This document shows, piece after piece, positions 38,727-49,519 of a stretch of 64,000 nucleotides of DNA. This DNA comes from Crocinitomicaceae bacterium. GTDB lineage: Bacteria; Bacteroidota; Bacteroidia; Flavobacteriales_D; Crocinitomicaceae. Under the pieces are notes generated by a model. That model had not been told where the DNA came from. It saw nothing but the letters and a program-made list of their open reading frames with translations, and searched no databases. The stretch spans positions 248,001 through 312,000 of the forward strand of contig JAGOBK010000004.1 of the NCBI GenBank assembly GCA_017983465.1. Reading direction: 5' to 3'. The translations under genes were made by a program, and so were the position numbers. Within the stretch, counting starts at the first letter, position 1, and every line of letters begins with the position of its first letter.

Positions 38727-38734
38727 CAAAACTA
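38727..38734 (-). promoter_or_regulatory. -7 box upstream of ssb-gldE-gldD-folK (near-leaderless)
   Basis: On the minus strand TAGTTTTG matches TAnnTTTG and ends only 5 bases before the ssb ATG. A TTG element exists about 14 bases further upstream, a shorter spacing than usual. Confidence 0.4.
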
Positions 38735-38757
38735 AAGGTTTACGGTATCAATAATAC

Positions 38758-41076
38758 TTATTTTTTTTTAAACGCACGTTTTTTCGCTGGTTTTGCTGCA
38801 TCCGTTTTAGAAATAGCGATGCATTCTTCCAAACTTAATTTTTCAGCTTCTGTTCCTTTTGGCAATTTAAAATTGTCTTTTCCAATTTTTAAATACGGGC
38901 CATATCGTCCGTTTAGCAATTGAACATCAGGATTTTCATCGAAACTTTTAATCAATCGGTTCGCTTCTACTTGCAATTTCTCAAGATAGATTTCTAGTGA
39001 TCGTTCGTAGGTAATTGACATTGGATCTTCTCCTTTTGGAATCGATGCGAAAATCTTTCCAACCTGAACATATGGTCCAAAGCGACCATTATTCACTTTC
39101 ATGTCTTGATCCTCATATTGTCCAACAACTCTTGGTAATTGAAACAATTTTAAGGCGTCCTCAAGGGAGATATTTCCAATCGATTGATTTGGTTGAAGAG
39201 AAGCAAATAAAGCTTTTTCACCGTCCACTTTTTCATCACCAATCTGAACCATTGGTCCAAACTTGCCAATTCTTACAATGATTTTTCGACCACTTTCAGG
39301 ATGAACTCCTAATTCGCGTTCTCCTGTAGCTCTTTCACTGTGTTCTAGCGTATTTTCAACAACGGTGTGGAAAGGCTTGTAAAAAGTTTCCATCATGTTG
39401 GTCCACTCTAAACGTCCCTGTGCAATCTCATCGAATTCCGCTTCCACTTTCGCCGTAAATTGGTAATCCATGATTTGCTCAAAATGTTCTTTGAGGTAAT
39501 CAGTTACCACAATTCCGATATCTGTTGGAAACAGTTTGTTGCGGTCTTTTCCTGTCGTTTCGGATTTCTCTTCTTTCGAAATTTCTCCTTTGGTAAGGGT
39601 TAATAAACAGTAATTTCTAAGTTCTCCTTCACGCTCTTGTTTTTCAACATACGTACGTTTTTGAATCGTCGAAATGGTTGGCGCATAGGTAGATGGACGA
39701 CCAATACCAAGTTCTTCTAATTTTTTCACCAATGAAGCCTCTACGTATCGAGAAGGTGGACGAGTGAATCGTTCAACTGCAGTACAAATCGATAAATCAA
39801 CGGATTCATTCACCGTTACTTTTGGTAATAGTCCATCGGTTTCTTCGTCTGATTCTTCGTCCAAACTTGATTCCATATATACTTTTAGGAATCCGTCGAA
39901 TACAATCACTTCACCCTTCGCAGTGAAGTAATCACTTGTCGGTAATCCACCAATTTTAACTGTCGTGCGTTCTAATTTTGCATGCGCCATTTGACTTGCG
40001 ATAGATCTTTTCCAGATCAATTCGTAAAGTCTTGTTTCGTCACGCTCGGCATCAATGCTTGTTTTACCAAAATCTGTAGGACGAATAGCCTCATGCGCTT
40101 CTTGTGCGCCGGAACTTTTGGTTGTGTATTTTGTCGGTTTTGAATAATCGTTTCCGTAAAATTCTTCAATGGCTGCTTTCGCTCCGTTCACTGCTGTTTC
40201 GGAAAGGTTCACTGAATCCGTTCTCATGTACGTGATGTGTCCGGACTCATACAAACGCTGTGCAACGCTCATTGTTTTTGTCACAGAAAATCCAAGTTTT
40301 AAACTGGCTTCCTGCTGTAATGTGGAGGTTGTAAATGGAGCTGCTGGAGACTTTGTGCTTGGCTTTTGCTGAACATCATCGATAACAAATGACGTATTTC
40401 TACACAATTCCAAGAACTCTTGCGCTTCTTTTTCCCCGTTTAAATGACGGTTCAACTCTGCTTTTAATACACCGTTGTTTGCGCCAAAGTTTCCGTTGAC
40501 ACGGAAAAATGGGTTGACATTGAATGCTTGAATTTCACGTTCGCGATCAACAATGAGTCGAACAGCTACGGATTGTACACGACCAGCTGATAAACTTGGA
40601 CGCACTTTTTTCCAAAGGACTGGTGAAAGTTCAAATCCAACAATACGGTCCAAAACACGACGTGCTTGTTGAGCATCAACTAATTCTTTATTAATCTTAC
40701 GCGGGTTTTCAATTGCTTTTAAAACCGCTGTCTTCGTGATTTCATTAAAGGTAATTCGGTGCGTATCTTTCTTTGCTAAATCCAGGGTTTCGAATAAATG
40801 CCATGAAATCGCTTCTCCCTCGCGGTCCTCATCGGTAGCGAGCCATACAACTTCTGCTGCTTTTGCTAATTTTTTCAATTCGGCTACGACTTGTTTCTTG
40901 TCGGCGCTGACTTCATACAAGGGATTGAAATGATTGTCAATTTCGATGGCTAGTCCTTTCTTGGTCAAATCTCGAACATGTCCGAAGCTAGACTTTACGA
41001 TAAAGTCTTTTCCAAGATATGATTCGATTGTTTTTGCCTTTGCAGGGGACTCAACGATTACGAGATTTTTTGACAT
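38758..41076 (-). CDS. topA: DNA topoisomerase I
   Basis: This 772-residue type IA enzyme relaxes negative supercoils. The Toprim domain at the N-terminus has NLVIVESPAKAKTIESYLG and ATDEDREGEAISWHL with its acidic metal site. The active-site Tyr lies in GHITYMRTDSVNLS. The C-terminus has repeats of the type GRFGPYVQVG / GRYGPYLKIG rather than zinc fingers, and a Lys-rich tail. I chose the ATG at 41076; a longer frame adds 19 unlikely residues that cover the promoter box. It precedes ssb with about 36 bases between. Confidence 0.96.
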   Translation of the reverse strand: MSKNLVIVESPAKAKTIESYLGKDFIVKSSFGHVRDLTKKGLAIEIDNHFNPLYEVSADKKQVVAELKKLAKAAEVVWLATDEDREGEAISWHLFETLDLAKKDTHRITFNEITKTAVLKAIENPRKINKELVDAQQARRVLDRIVGFELSPVLWKKVRPSLSAGRVQSVAVRLIVDREREIQAFNVNPFFRVNGNFGANNGVLKAELNRHLNGEKEAQEFLELCRNTSFVIDDVQQKPSTKSPAAPFTTSTLQQEASLKLGFSVTKTMSVAQRLYESGHITYMRTDSVNLSETAVNGAKAAIEEFYGNDYSKPTKYTTKSSGAQEAHEAIRPTDFGKTSIDAERDETRLYELIWKRSIASQMAHAKLERTTVKIGGLPTSDYFTAKGEVIVFDGFLKVYMESSLDEESDEETDGLLPKVTVNESVDLSICTAVERFTRPPSRYVEASLVKKLEELGIGRPSTYAPTISTIQKRTYVEKQEREGELRNYCLLTLTKGEISKEEKSETTGKDRNKLFPTDIGIVVTDYLKEHFEQIMDYQFTAKVEAEFDEIAQGRLEWTNMMETFYKPFHTVVENTLEHSERATGERELGVHPESGRKIIVRIGKFGPMVQIGDEKVDGEKALFASLQPNQSIGNISLEDALKLFQLPRVVGQYEDQDMKVNNGRFGPYVQVGKIFASIPKGEDPMSITYERSLEIYLEKLQVEANRLIKSFDENPDVQLLNGRYGPYLKIGKDNFKLPKGTEAEKLSLEECIAISKTDAAKPAKKRAFKKK

Positions 41077-41092
41077 AAGAAGAATTTTGGGA

Positions 41093-41100
41093 CAAATGTA
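41093..41100 (-). promoter_or_regulatory. -7 box upstream of topA
   Basis: Minus-strand TACATTTG, 16 bases before the chosen ATG of topA. It supports the choice of the shorter start because the longer frame would begin upstream of the box. Confidence 0.45.
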
Positions 41101-41222
41101 TATGGAAAACACGGCAAATAGCAAGTTGTTCACTGCAAAATTTTTTGACCCTTTTCCTTTAACCTATGGTTAAGAAAAAAATCCATAGAAAAAAAACTTA
41201 TTCGATGAATTTGGTCTGTCAA

Positions 41223-41254
41223 TTTGTCATGCGTTTTAATTTGTCGTAAATTTG
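41223..41254 (+). promoter_or_regulatory. promoter of the miaB-secG operon
   Basis: TTTG at 41223-41226, 20 bases, then TAAATTTG at 41247-41254 is a good match to the Bacteroidota promoter. The ATG of miaB lies 24 bases downstream. Confidence 0.7.
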
Positions 41255-41278
41255 TGTCCCTAGAAATAAACGAAAGCA

Positions 41279-42712
41279 ATGGAATTTGAAAATAAAGTGA
41301 TTGATGAATCAATGCAGGGAACTGCCATCGAATTACAAAATCAAGGAGGAGAAGGAAAGAAAAAACTGTACTTAGAAAGTTATGGTTGTCAGATGAATTT
41401 TTCTGACAGTGAGGTTGTTGCTTCTATTTTAGCACAGGATGGTTTTGAAACAACACGCAACATGGATGAAGCAGATGTCATTCTATTGAATACCTGTTCC
41501 ATTCGTGAAAATGCCGAGCAACGTGTGCGAAATCGCCTGACGGAATTTAAAATCAAAAAAGAAAATAATCCAGATTTGGTAGTAGGAGTGTTAGGTTGTA
41601 TGGCCGAACGTCTTAAAAAGAATCTATTGGAGGAAGAAAAACTAGTAGACTTAGTCGCTGGTCCGGATGCGTACCGAGATTTACCTAATTTAATTGAGGA
41701 AGTAGGGACAGGACAAAAAGCAGTCAATGTATTGCTGTCGCGAGATGAAACCTATGCTGATATTTCTCCCGTTCGTTTAGATCAAGGAGGAATCGCTGCA
41801 TTTGTAACAATCATGCGTGGATGCGATAATATGTGTTCATTCTGCGTTGTTCCATTTACACGTGGTAGAGAACGTTCTCGTGATCCACAAACGATTGTCG
41901 AAGAATGCAAAGATCTCTTTTCTCGTGGTTACCGAGAAGTAACCTTACTTGGACAAAATGTAGATTCATACCGTTGGAATTTAAGCTCTAAAGGAGAAGT
42001 AAAAAATCCAGATGAACCTACAACCAATTTTGCCCAATTGATGGAAATGGTTGCGTTAGTCTCTCCTCTTTTACGCGTTCGTTTCAGTACTTCTCATCCA
42101 AAAGACATGACGGATGATGTTCTTGAAATCATGTCGAAATACGAAAATATTTGTCCGTACATACATTTACCGGTACAATCTGGAAACACAGATGTCCTGT
42201 ATCGCATGAACCGTGGATATTCGCGAGAATGGTACATGGAACGCATTAATGCTATTCATCGCATTGTGCCAAATTGTGCGATTTCAACGGATGTCATCAC
42301 TGGATTCTGCGGTGAAACGGAAGAGGAACATCAAGAAACGCTTTCGTTAATGGATTTCGTTGAGTACGATTTTGCATATATGTTCAAGTATTCAGAACGT
42401 CCCAAAACATTGGCAGAAAGAAGATTTGACGATGACATTCCTGAAGAAGTTAAGGGACGACGTTTGAATGAAATCATCGAAAAACAGTTGGCACATTCCT
42501 TAAAATCCAATCAAAAACAAATTGGAACTGTTCAAAAAGTTCTCATTGAAGGACCTTCTAAACGTTCTGAGGAACATTTATGTGGAAGAACAGGTAGAAA
42601 TTCCATGGTTGTTTTCCCAAAGGAATCTTATGAGAAAGCACAATATGTGATGGTCCGAATCGATAGTTGCACCTCAGCAACGCTTATGGGTGAAGTAGTT
42701 TCAGCTTGTTAA
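41279..42712 (+). CDS. miaB: tRNA-2-methylthio-N6-dimethylallyladenosine synthase
   Basis: This 477-residue radical-SAM enzyme adds the 2-methylthio group to position 37 of tRNAs. The N-terminal MTTase domain holds cluster ligands C37 (SYGCQMN), C73 (NTCSIREN) and C107 (LGCMAER). The radical-SAM motif is C182-x3-C186-x2-C189 in [19 protein letters not shown] domain closes the protein (about 410-477). It starts the operon miaB - regulator - lptE - TPR gene - secG, an arrangement I recall from other Flavobacteria. Confidence 0.96.
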   Translation: MEFENKVIDESMQGTAIELQNQGGEGKKKLYLESYGCQMNFSDSEVVASILAQDGFETTRNMDEADVILLNTCSIRENAEQRVRNRLTEFKIKKENNPDLVVGVLGCMAERLKKNLLEEEKLVDLVAGPDAYRDLPNLIEEVGTGQKAVNVLLSRDETYADISPVRLDQGGIAAFVTIMRGCDNMCSFCVVPFTRGRERSRDPQTIVEECKDLFSRGYREVTLLGQNVDSYRWNLSSKGEVKNPDEPTTNFAQLMEMVALVSPLLRVRFSTSHPKDMTDDVLEIMSKYENICPYIHLPVQSGNTDVLYRMNRGYSREWYMERINAIHRIVPNCAISTDVITGFCGETEEEHQETLSLMDFVEYDFAYMFKYSERPKTLAERRFDDDIPEEVKGRRLNEIIEKQLAHSLKSNQKQIGTVQKVLIEGPSKRSEEHLCGRTGRNSMVVFPKESYEKAQYVMVRIDSCTSATLMGEVVSAC

Positions 42713-42723
42713 ATGCTATTCAG

Positions 42724-43968
42724 ATGAATATTCAACAAGTAAAACAGCGCTTCGGCATTATTGGGAATTCTCCCATGTTGAACCGCGCTTTGGAAGTTGC
42801 GATGCAAGTTGCACCTACGGATATTTCCGTTCTTGTAACAGGTGAAAGTGGAACTGGAAAAGAAATTATCCCCCAAGTTATTCATCAATTGAGTTCACGT
42901 AAACACGGAGAATACATTGCGGTGAACTGTGGAGCCATTCCTGAAGGAACAATCGATTCTGAATTGTTTGGACATGAAAAAGGTTCATTTACAGGAGCGA
43001 GTGGAAGTCGTCAAGGATATTTCGAAGTGGCAAACGGTGGAACGATTTTTCTAGATGAGGTCGCAGAATTACCGATGCAAACCCAAGTGCGATTACTACG
43101 TGTTTTGGAAACAGGTGAATTTATTCGCGTTGGTTCCTCCAAAGTGATTAAAACCAATGTGCGCGTTGTAGCGGCTACAAATGAAAACATGCAACAAGCG
43201 ATTCATTCGGGAAAATTTCGCGAAGATTTGTTTTACCGCTTAAGCACGGTTCCAATTCAGCTTCCAGCGTTGAAAAACAGACAGGAAGACGTTCATTTAT
43301 TATTTCGCAAATTCGCAAATGACTTTGCGGAAAAATACCGAATGCCGGCAATTAAATTGTCGGATGAAGCAGTGGTTTTACTCCAGAATTATCCGTGGCC
43401 AGGAAATATTCGCCAATTGAAAAATTTAGTGGAGCAATTATCTGTTATTGAAACGGCACGAGACATTGACGCAATGATGCTTGCATCATACCTGCAACCA
43501 ATTGCGGAGAAGTCGAGTTTCTTGGTCAAAAATGATCAAACACAAGAATCGATTTCAGAACGAGAATTGATGTACAAGTTTCTTTTCGACATGAAAAAAG
43601 ACTTGACGGAGTTAAAGAAATTGGTTTTAGAAGTCATCAATAATGGTCAATCCGTCAACCTAAATCAAGATCAAACAGCATTAGTGAATCGCATTTACCA
43701 AGATGTTTACGAAGACGCTCCTGTCTCTGCTCGCATGCTTCCTTCTGGAACAGCGAACGACGCACATGCAACGTATCCTGCAACATCCGAAGCGTTTGAG
43801 ATACACGAAGAAATAGAAGAATCCTTATCTTTGGAAGATCGCGAAAAGGAATTGATTCAGAAAGCTTTAGAAAAACACCGAGGAAAGCGCAAGTATGCGG
43901 CTCTTGAATTAGGAATTTCTGAACGAACACTTTACCGCAAAATAAAGGAATACCAACTAGGGGAATAA
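42724..43968 (+). CDS. sigma-54-type AAA+ transcriptional activator (no receiver domain)
   Basis: This 414-residue protein has the AAA+ module of bacterial enhancer-binding proteins: Walker A GESGTGKE (40-47), Walker B TIFLDEV (107-113), and a C-terminal Fis-type helix-turn-helix (about 385-410, [18 protein letters not shown]). The sigma-54 contact loop reads GSFTGA (87-92) instead of the usual GAFTGA. There is no N-terminal receiver or PAS domain. I chose the ATG at 42724; the longer frame starts with TTG inside miaB. Relatives at this locus sit between miaB and lptE. Its target genes are unknown, and whether it works with sigma-54 is inference. Confidence 0.88.
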   Translation: MNIQQVKQRFGIIGNSPMLNRALEVAMQVAPTDISVLVTGESGTGKEIIPQVIHQLSSRKHGEYIAVNCGAIPEGTIDSELFGHEKGSFTGASGSRQGYFEVANGGTIFLDEVAELPMQTQVRLLRVLETGEFIRVGSSKVIKTNVRVVAATNENMQQAIHSGKFREDLFYRLSTVPIQLPALKNRQEDVHLLFRKFANDFAEKYRMPAIKLSDEAVVLLQNYPWPGNIRQLKNLVEQLSVIETARDIDAMMLASYLQPIAEKSSFLVKNDQTQESISERELMYKFLFDMKKDLTELKKLVLEVINNGQSVNLNQDQTALVNRIYQDVYEDAPVSARMLPSGTANDAHATYPATSEAFEIHEEIEESLSLEDREKELIQKALEKHRGKRKYAALELGISERTLYRKIKEYQLGE

Positions 43969-44477
43969 TGAAATACATCTTGTTCATTTTCGTGGCAATT
44001 GGATTAAGTGCTTGCTGGCCAAGTAGCTTTTCGTTCAGAGATACTGGAGGGATGCCCGAGGAATGGAAAACATTTACCTTAAAAACATTGTCCCTAGAAG
44101 CAGCCACGTGTCCCTTGAATTTTGCTGCTGTGCTATCTGAAAACATGAAGGACGGTGTTCAGAACAATACGCCACTTTTGTTGAATACGACGTACGGCAA
44201 AGGCGAAGTGAATATGGAGGGGAAAATCACCCAATATTCCGTTCAACCTTTGGCTGTTCAAGGAAACAACAATGCTTCACAAAATCGATTAACGATGACC
44301 GTCGTTATGACTATAAACATCACGAAGCCAAAAGAAGAACAGTGGACTATGACGAGTACGCGTTTCGCAGATTTTAGTTCAGGAACGAATCTTTCCCAAG
44401 TTGAAACGAAGTTGTTTGAAGATATTTCCGCTCAGATGGTGCAGGATTTGATTAATAAATTATTAAGCAATTGGTGA
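43968..44477 (+). CDS. LPS-assembly lipoprotein LptE family protein
   Basis: This 169-residue protein has a short lipoprotein signal, [16 protein letters not shown], with C16 as the lipid-modified residue. The mature part contains WKTFTLKTLSLEAATCPLNFAAVLSENMKDGVQ and NRLTMTVVMTINI, in the style of Bacteroidota LptE, which plugs the LptD barrel to deliver LPS to the outer membrane. The start shares one base with the stop of the regulator gene. lptD itself is not in the window. Confidence 0.82.
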   Translation: MKYILFIFVAIGLSACWPSSFSFRDTGGMPEEWKTFTLKTLSLEAATCPLNFAAVLSENMKDGVQNNTPLLLNTTYGKGEVNMEGKITQYSVQPLAVQGNNNASQNRLTMTVVMTINITKPKEEQWTMTSTRFADFSSGTNLSQVETKLFEDISAQMVQDLINKLLSNW

Positions 44478-45538
44478 TGTTAAGCAGCGAATCGATTCAC
44501 CAACAAATGCGGAACACATCTAGCTGTTCGACTCGTCACTTGAATGAGTTGAAAGAGCTCATGGACTTATATCCGTTTGCTTCTAGTATCGTCACACTGT
44601 ATTTGAAGTCATTGGCGAATGACCAAGATTTGCGCTTAAGTTCACAATTGGAGAAATACGCTTATCAAATTCCGAATCGTGCTTTATTGTACGATTTGTT
44701 GGTGACGCAAACGAATGTAATAAGGGAAGAAGCGAAAGCGCAACCTGAAATCATTCAAGAAGTTTCTACTGAAATCCTACTGAATGACAAAACGGTTGAA
44801 GTAGAGCAGATTGCACTGGTTGATCCTATATCGGTAGAAGATATTCCAGTCGAAAAAACAGAAGAGCCTGAATTCTCTGAAGAAGAAACGGAGGAATTAG
44901 AGACATTAATCGAACCGGTTGCTAAAACTGAAGTTCTTTCAGCGAAAGAAATAATTGTTGAGCAGGAAGTTCTGGACGAAGGAGAGGAAGAAAGCTCCTT
45001 GAACATTCCTCATCAAATCGAAGAGACACGTGAATTGGATGAGGTGGATACCATGATTCAATCCGCAGTTATTTCATCATCTTACTTGCAATTAGCTTAT
45101 CCAGGAGCAGCAGAAGAAGTGGAAACGGAGGAAAATAACGCTCCGATCGAAGAAACACAAGAGGAAGAAGTAGTTTTGGAAACAATTCAAGTACTTGAAC
45201 CATCAGCGACCATCGAACCAAAGTCCTTTACGGATTGGTTAAAAATGGGAGAGATTTTGGATGGAAGCAGCGAAGAACCAGCTCCAGAAGAGAAGAAGCC
45301 AAGTTTCTATCACTTCGAAAAACCGAAGAAAGAATTCTTTTCCCCAGTTAAAAAAGCGAAGGAAAGTCTGGACGAAAATAAGATGCCTGTGAGTGAAACA
45401 CTAGCTCAGGTATTTGCCTTGCAAGGAAATATTAACAAAGCAATTCTCGTTTATGAGCAATTAATTTTGATTTTTCCAGAAAAAAAGAGTTTCTTTGCAA
45501 GCCAAATTAGAAATTTAAAGAGAAAACTTAATTCTTAA
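44477..45538 (+). CDS. TPR-like protein with acidic middle region
   Basis: This 353-residue protein begins with a helical segment (about 1-75) that looks like TPR pairs (RHLNELKELMDLYPFASSIV). The middle (about 80-235) is very rich in Glu and Val, probably disordered. A C-terminal TPR-like hairpin follows, with ETLAQVFALQGNINKAILVYEQLILIFPEKKSFFASQI. The ATG at 44477 is preferred over in-frame TTG/GTG codons; it shares two bases with the lptE stop. It sits between lptE and secG, so it may aid envelope biogenesis, but the function is unknown. Confidence 0.75.
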   Translation: MLSSESIHQQMRNTSSCSTRHLNELKELMDLYPFASSIVTLYLKSLANDQDLRLSSQLEKYAYQIPNRALLYDLLVTQTNVIREEAKAQPEIIQEVSTEILLNDKTVEVEQIALVDPISVEDIPVEKTEEPEFSEEETEELETLIEPVAKTEVLSAKEIIVEQEVLDEGEEESSLNIPHQIEETRELDEVDTMIQSAVISSSYLQLAYPGAAEEVETEENNAPIEETQEEEVVLETIQVLEPSATIEPKSFTDWLKMGEILDGSSEEPAPEEKKPSFYHFEKPKKEFFSPVKKAKESLDENKMPVSETLAQVFALQGNINKAILVYEQLILIFPEKKSFFASQIRNLKRKLNS

Positions 45539-45540
45539 TC

Positions 45541-45840
45541 ATGGATTTATTATTATCGATTATCATCATTGCAGCAAGTATTTTGCTGATTTTAGTTGTT
45601 TACGTTCAAAACCCGAAAGGTGGAGGCTTAAGCTCAGATTTTGGATCTCCTTCTCAATTAGGTGGTGTTCAGAAAACAAACGAGTTGATTGATAAAATGA
45701 CTTGGGGATTAGCTGCAACGATTGTTGTAGTAAGTTTAGTAATGACGATTCGTCAACCAAAAGCTGCTAAACCAGTTGCTCCTCAGCAAACACAACAAGG
45801 ACAAGGGCAAGGTCAAGCGCCTGCTCAAGGAAATAATTAA
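45541..45840 (+). CDS. secG: preprotein translocase subunit SecG
   Basis: This 99-residue protein has two hydrophobic segments (about 3-24 and 56-75) joined by a conserved loop, NPKGGGLSSDFGSPSQLGG (about 23-41), typical of SecG. A Gln/Gly-rich tail follows. It supports SecYEG and SecA cycling at the inner membrane. It ends the miaB operon and is followed by a strong terminator. Confidence 0.93.
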   Translation: MDLLLSIIIIAASILLILVVYVQNPKGGGLSSDFGSPSQLGGVQKTNELIDKMTWGLAATIVVVSLVMTIRQPKAAKPVAPQQTQQGQGQGQAPAQGNN

Positions 45841-45860
45841 GATTCGGTTTCGACCGTAGA

Positions 45861-45895
45861 AATGTCAGTATGTCACGCATGCTGACATTTTTTTT
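45861..45895 (+). terminator. terminator after secG
   Basis: AATGTCAG pairs with CTGACATT and an inner ATG/CAT pair closes a 5-base loop; a run of T follows. It separates the miaB-secG unit from groESL. Confidence 0.85.
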
Positions 45896-45915
45896 GTCCA
45901 AAAGCGAAAAAATGT

Positions 45916-45942
45916 CCACTTTCGATGAGTGGCATAATATTG
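45916..45942 (+). promoter_or_regulatory. candidate groESL promoter with operator-like inverted repeat
   Basis: A 5-base inverted repeat, CCACT-7-AGTGG (45916-45932), overlaps the expected region upstream of a weak -7 box TAATATTG (45935-45942), about 29 bases before the groES ATG. It is not the CIRCE sequence. Heat-shock regulation is suggested only by position. Confidence 0.3.
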
Positions 45943-45970
45943 GTAAAATCACATTCAAAATAAATAAAAA

Positions 45971-46246
45971 ATGTCAGTAAATTTTAAACCTTTGGCAGAC
46001 AGAGTTCTGGTAGAACCTGCGCCAGCAGAGCAAAAAACAGCAAGTGGAATCATTATTCCAGACACAGCAAAAGAAAAACCATTGCGCGGAATTGTTGTAG
46101 CAGCTGGTACCGGTAAAAAAGATGAGCCAATGTCAGTAAACGTTGGGGATTCTGTTTTATACGGACAATACGCTGGTACGGAAATTAAAATCGATGGTAC
46201 AAACTATCTGATTATGAGAGAATCTGATATTTATGGAATTTTTTAA
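45971..46246 (+). CDS. groES: co-chaperonin GroES
   Basis: This 91-residue protein is the lid of the GroEL cage. [36 protein letters not shown] shows the N-terminal strand and the mobile loop (about residues 5-40) that binds GroEL. It precedes groEL by 22 bases. The heat-shock control is likely but not visible as CIRCE. Confidence 0.97.
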   Translation: MSVNFKPLADRVLVEPAPAEQKTASGIIIPDTAKEKPLRGIVVAAGTGKKDEPMSVNVGDSVLYGQYAGTEIKIDGTNYLIMRESDIYGIF

Positions 46247-46250
46247 TTAA

Positions 46251-47906
<1,656 letters not shown>

Positions 47907-47913
47907 GATTTAT

Positions 47914-47932
47914 AAGAGCCTTCGGGCTCTTT
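47914..47932 (+). terminator. weak terminator after groEL
   Basis: The stem AAGAGCC-ttc-GGGCTCTT is followed by a short T run broken by C. It probably acts with the stronger hairpin at 47984-48009. Confidence 0.5.
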
Positions 47933-47983
47933 CCCGTTTCCTACTTCCCGATTTATTCGGATAGATGGAGACGACTCTATATG

Positions 47984-48009
47984 GCCACTCGCAAGAGTGG
48001 CTTTTTTTT
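47984..48009 (+). terminator. strong terminator after groEL
   Basis: GCCACTC-gcaa-GAGTGGC is followed by eight T. It ends the groESL transcription unit before the SRAP gene. Confidence 0.88.
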
Positions 48010-48057
48010 GCTCTAACTTTTCATCATGTTTCTTAACTTTAACCTTCAATCTTGCTT

Positions 48058-48768
48058 ATGTGCTACGCGAATTCCTCTACATCCGTGAACATTGACCTAG
48101 CGAAACGTTATCAAAAGGTCGTGCCAGAGTTAATTCCGGATAAACCAACGTTTTACGCATCGGGATTTGATCATCCCAATTGGCGTATTGTTACAACTGA
48201 CCCGCAAATTCAACAAATGAACTGGGGACTCGTTCCCTTTTGGTTTAAAGGTCAAAATCGCTTGGATGTGAGTAATAAAACACTCAATGCGCGCATCGAA
48301 ACATTGGAAGAACGAAGTTCTTTTAAGCATTTATGGAATCGACAACATTGTTTGGTTCCTTCCACCGGATTTTTTGACTGGCAACACCAAGGAAAGAACC
48401 GCATTCCATACTTTATTCGTTGCAAAGATCACGAGCTCTTTTCGTTTGCAGGAATGTATGATACGTGGATGAATCCACACACGCAAACAATGGAACAGAC
48501 ATTTACCATTGTGACCTGTGAGGCCAATGAATTGATGGCGGAAATACACAACGTGAAAAAACGAATGCCCTTGATTTTAACACCTGAATTGGAAGGTGAT
48601 TGGTTGAGTGGGAATTTTCAATGGGACCTTTCCAAACGCATTTCTTCCGATAAACTCATAGCGCATACGATCAATAAACGTTTAATCCTTTCTTCTCAGG
48701 CGAATAGCCCGGAAATACACAAAGAATTTATGGACGATAGTCAACGCCAAACAAATCTATTTGACTAA
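48058..48768 (+). CDS. SRAP domain protein (HMCES/YedK family)
   Basis: This 236-residue protein begins MCYAN; after Met removal Cys2 becomes the N-terminal nucleophile that forms a thiazolidine crosslink with abasic sites in single-stranded DNA, shielding them in replication. I chose the ATG at 48058 for this reason; a TTG two codons upstream would bury Cys2. LNARIET (about 76-82) holds the conserved Asn. The acidic position reads GFFDW (104-108), Asp where YedK has Glu, and the His is in IHNVKKRMP (about 163-171) rather than directly before RMP. It stands alone, with two weak TAACTTT-like boxes upstream. Confidence 0.88.
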   Translation: MCYANSSTSVNIDLAKRYQKVVPELIPDKPTFYASGFDHPNWRIVTTDPQIQQMNWGLVPFWFKGQNRLDVSNKTLNARIETLEERSSFKHLWNRQHCLVPSTGFFDWQHQGKNRIPYFIRCKDHELFSFAGMYDTWMNPHTQTMEQTFTIVTCEANELMAEIHNVKKRMPLILTPELEGDWLSGNFQWDLSKRISSDKLIAHTINKRLILSSQANSPEIHKEFMDDSQRQTNLFD

Positions 48769-48779
48769 TTTTGGCATTA

Positions 48780-48787
48780 CATTTGAT
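48780..48787 (+). promoter_or_regulatory. -7 box upstream of the GTG-started exported-protein trio
   Basis: TACATTTG matches TAnnTTTG and ends 11 bases before the GTG at 48799. A TTTG lies 14 bases further upstream, closer than usual. Confidence 0.45.
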
Positions 48788-48798
48788 TTCAAACGCAC

Positions 48799-49473
48799 GT
48801 GAAAAAAATTACCATCCTTTTTGTCTTGTTCCTATCCTTGGTTTCGTGTATTGAAATCTCTGATGATTTGACTATGCACAACGATGGTTCAGGAACACTT
48901 CGTTACAAAGTAAATTTGTCTGCAAGTAAGGTGAAAGTGAATTCGATTCTAGCTTTAGATAGTCTTGACGGGAAAAAAGTACCAAGTATTCAAGATATCA
49001 GTGCAAAGGTAGGCGAGTTTGCCAAAATCCTTGATGCCCAACCTGGAATTTCTAATGTCTTAATCGAAGAAAATTATACCGACTTTATCTTGAAATTCTC
49101 TTGTGATTTTACAAGTATCATGTCCCTTCAAGCAGGACTAGCAAACGCGATTGAAGCTGTTTCAAAAGACAAACTTGGTCCGGAAGCGGATGAAATTTGG
49201 ATTACTTGGGACGGTAATAAACTAAAACGTTCCATTCCGGCCTTTGCGCGTGCAAAAGTGAAAGCCTTTAAATCTAACGACATCGAACTGTTGAGAGACG
49301 GATCTTATACTTCTATTACACGTTTTGATCGTCCGATTGAAAAATTCGACAACACTTTAGGAACCTTGAGTAAAAGCAAGACCGCTGTGATGATAAAATC
49401 CAGCGCCTACAGCATCAAAGAAAACCAAGATTTACTCGAAAATACAATCTATTTAATCTCGACGAAAAACTAA
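48799..49473 (+). CDS. lipoprotein of unknown function (GTG start)
   Basis: This 224-residue protein has a lipoprotein signal ending LSLVSC, with C17 as the likely lipid anchor. The mature part starts EISDDLTMHNDGSGTLRYKVNLSASKVK and is a beta-rich protein with no catalytic motif I recognise. The GTG start is supported by the signal peptide that follows directly. It leads a run of three GTG-started exported proteins (48799, 49520, 51382) on one strand. Family unknown to me. Confidence 0.75.
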   Translation: MKKITILFVLFLSLVSCIEISDDLTMHNDGSGTLRYKVNLSASKVKVNSILALDSLDGKKVPSIQDISAKVGEFAKILDAQPGISNVLIEENYTDFILKFSCDFTSIMSLQAGLANAIEAVSKDKLGPEADEIWITWDGNKLKRSIPAFARAKVKAFKSNDIELLRDGSYTSITRFDRPIEKFDNTLGTLSKSKTAVMIKSSAYSIKENQDLLENTIYLISTKN

Positions 49474-49519
49474 CGAGATTATGATTAAATTCGCTTCATA
49501 TTTCATTTGAAAATTGCCT

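Noticed and set aside
45841..45970. CIRCE element upstream of groES
   Set aside because: The TTAGCACTC-N9-GAGTGCTAA sequence is absent; only a different short repeat is present.
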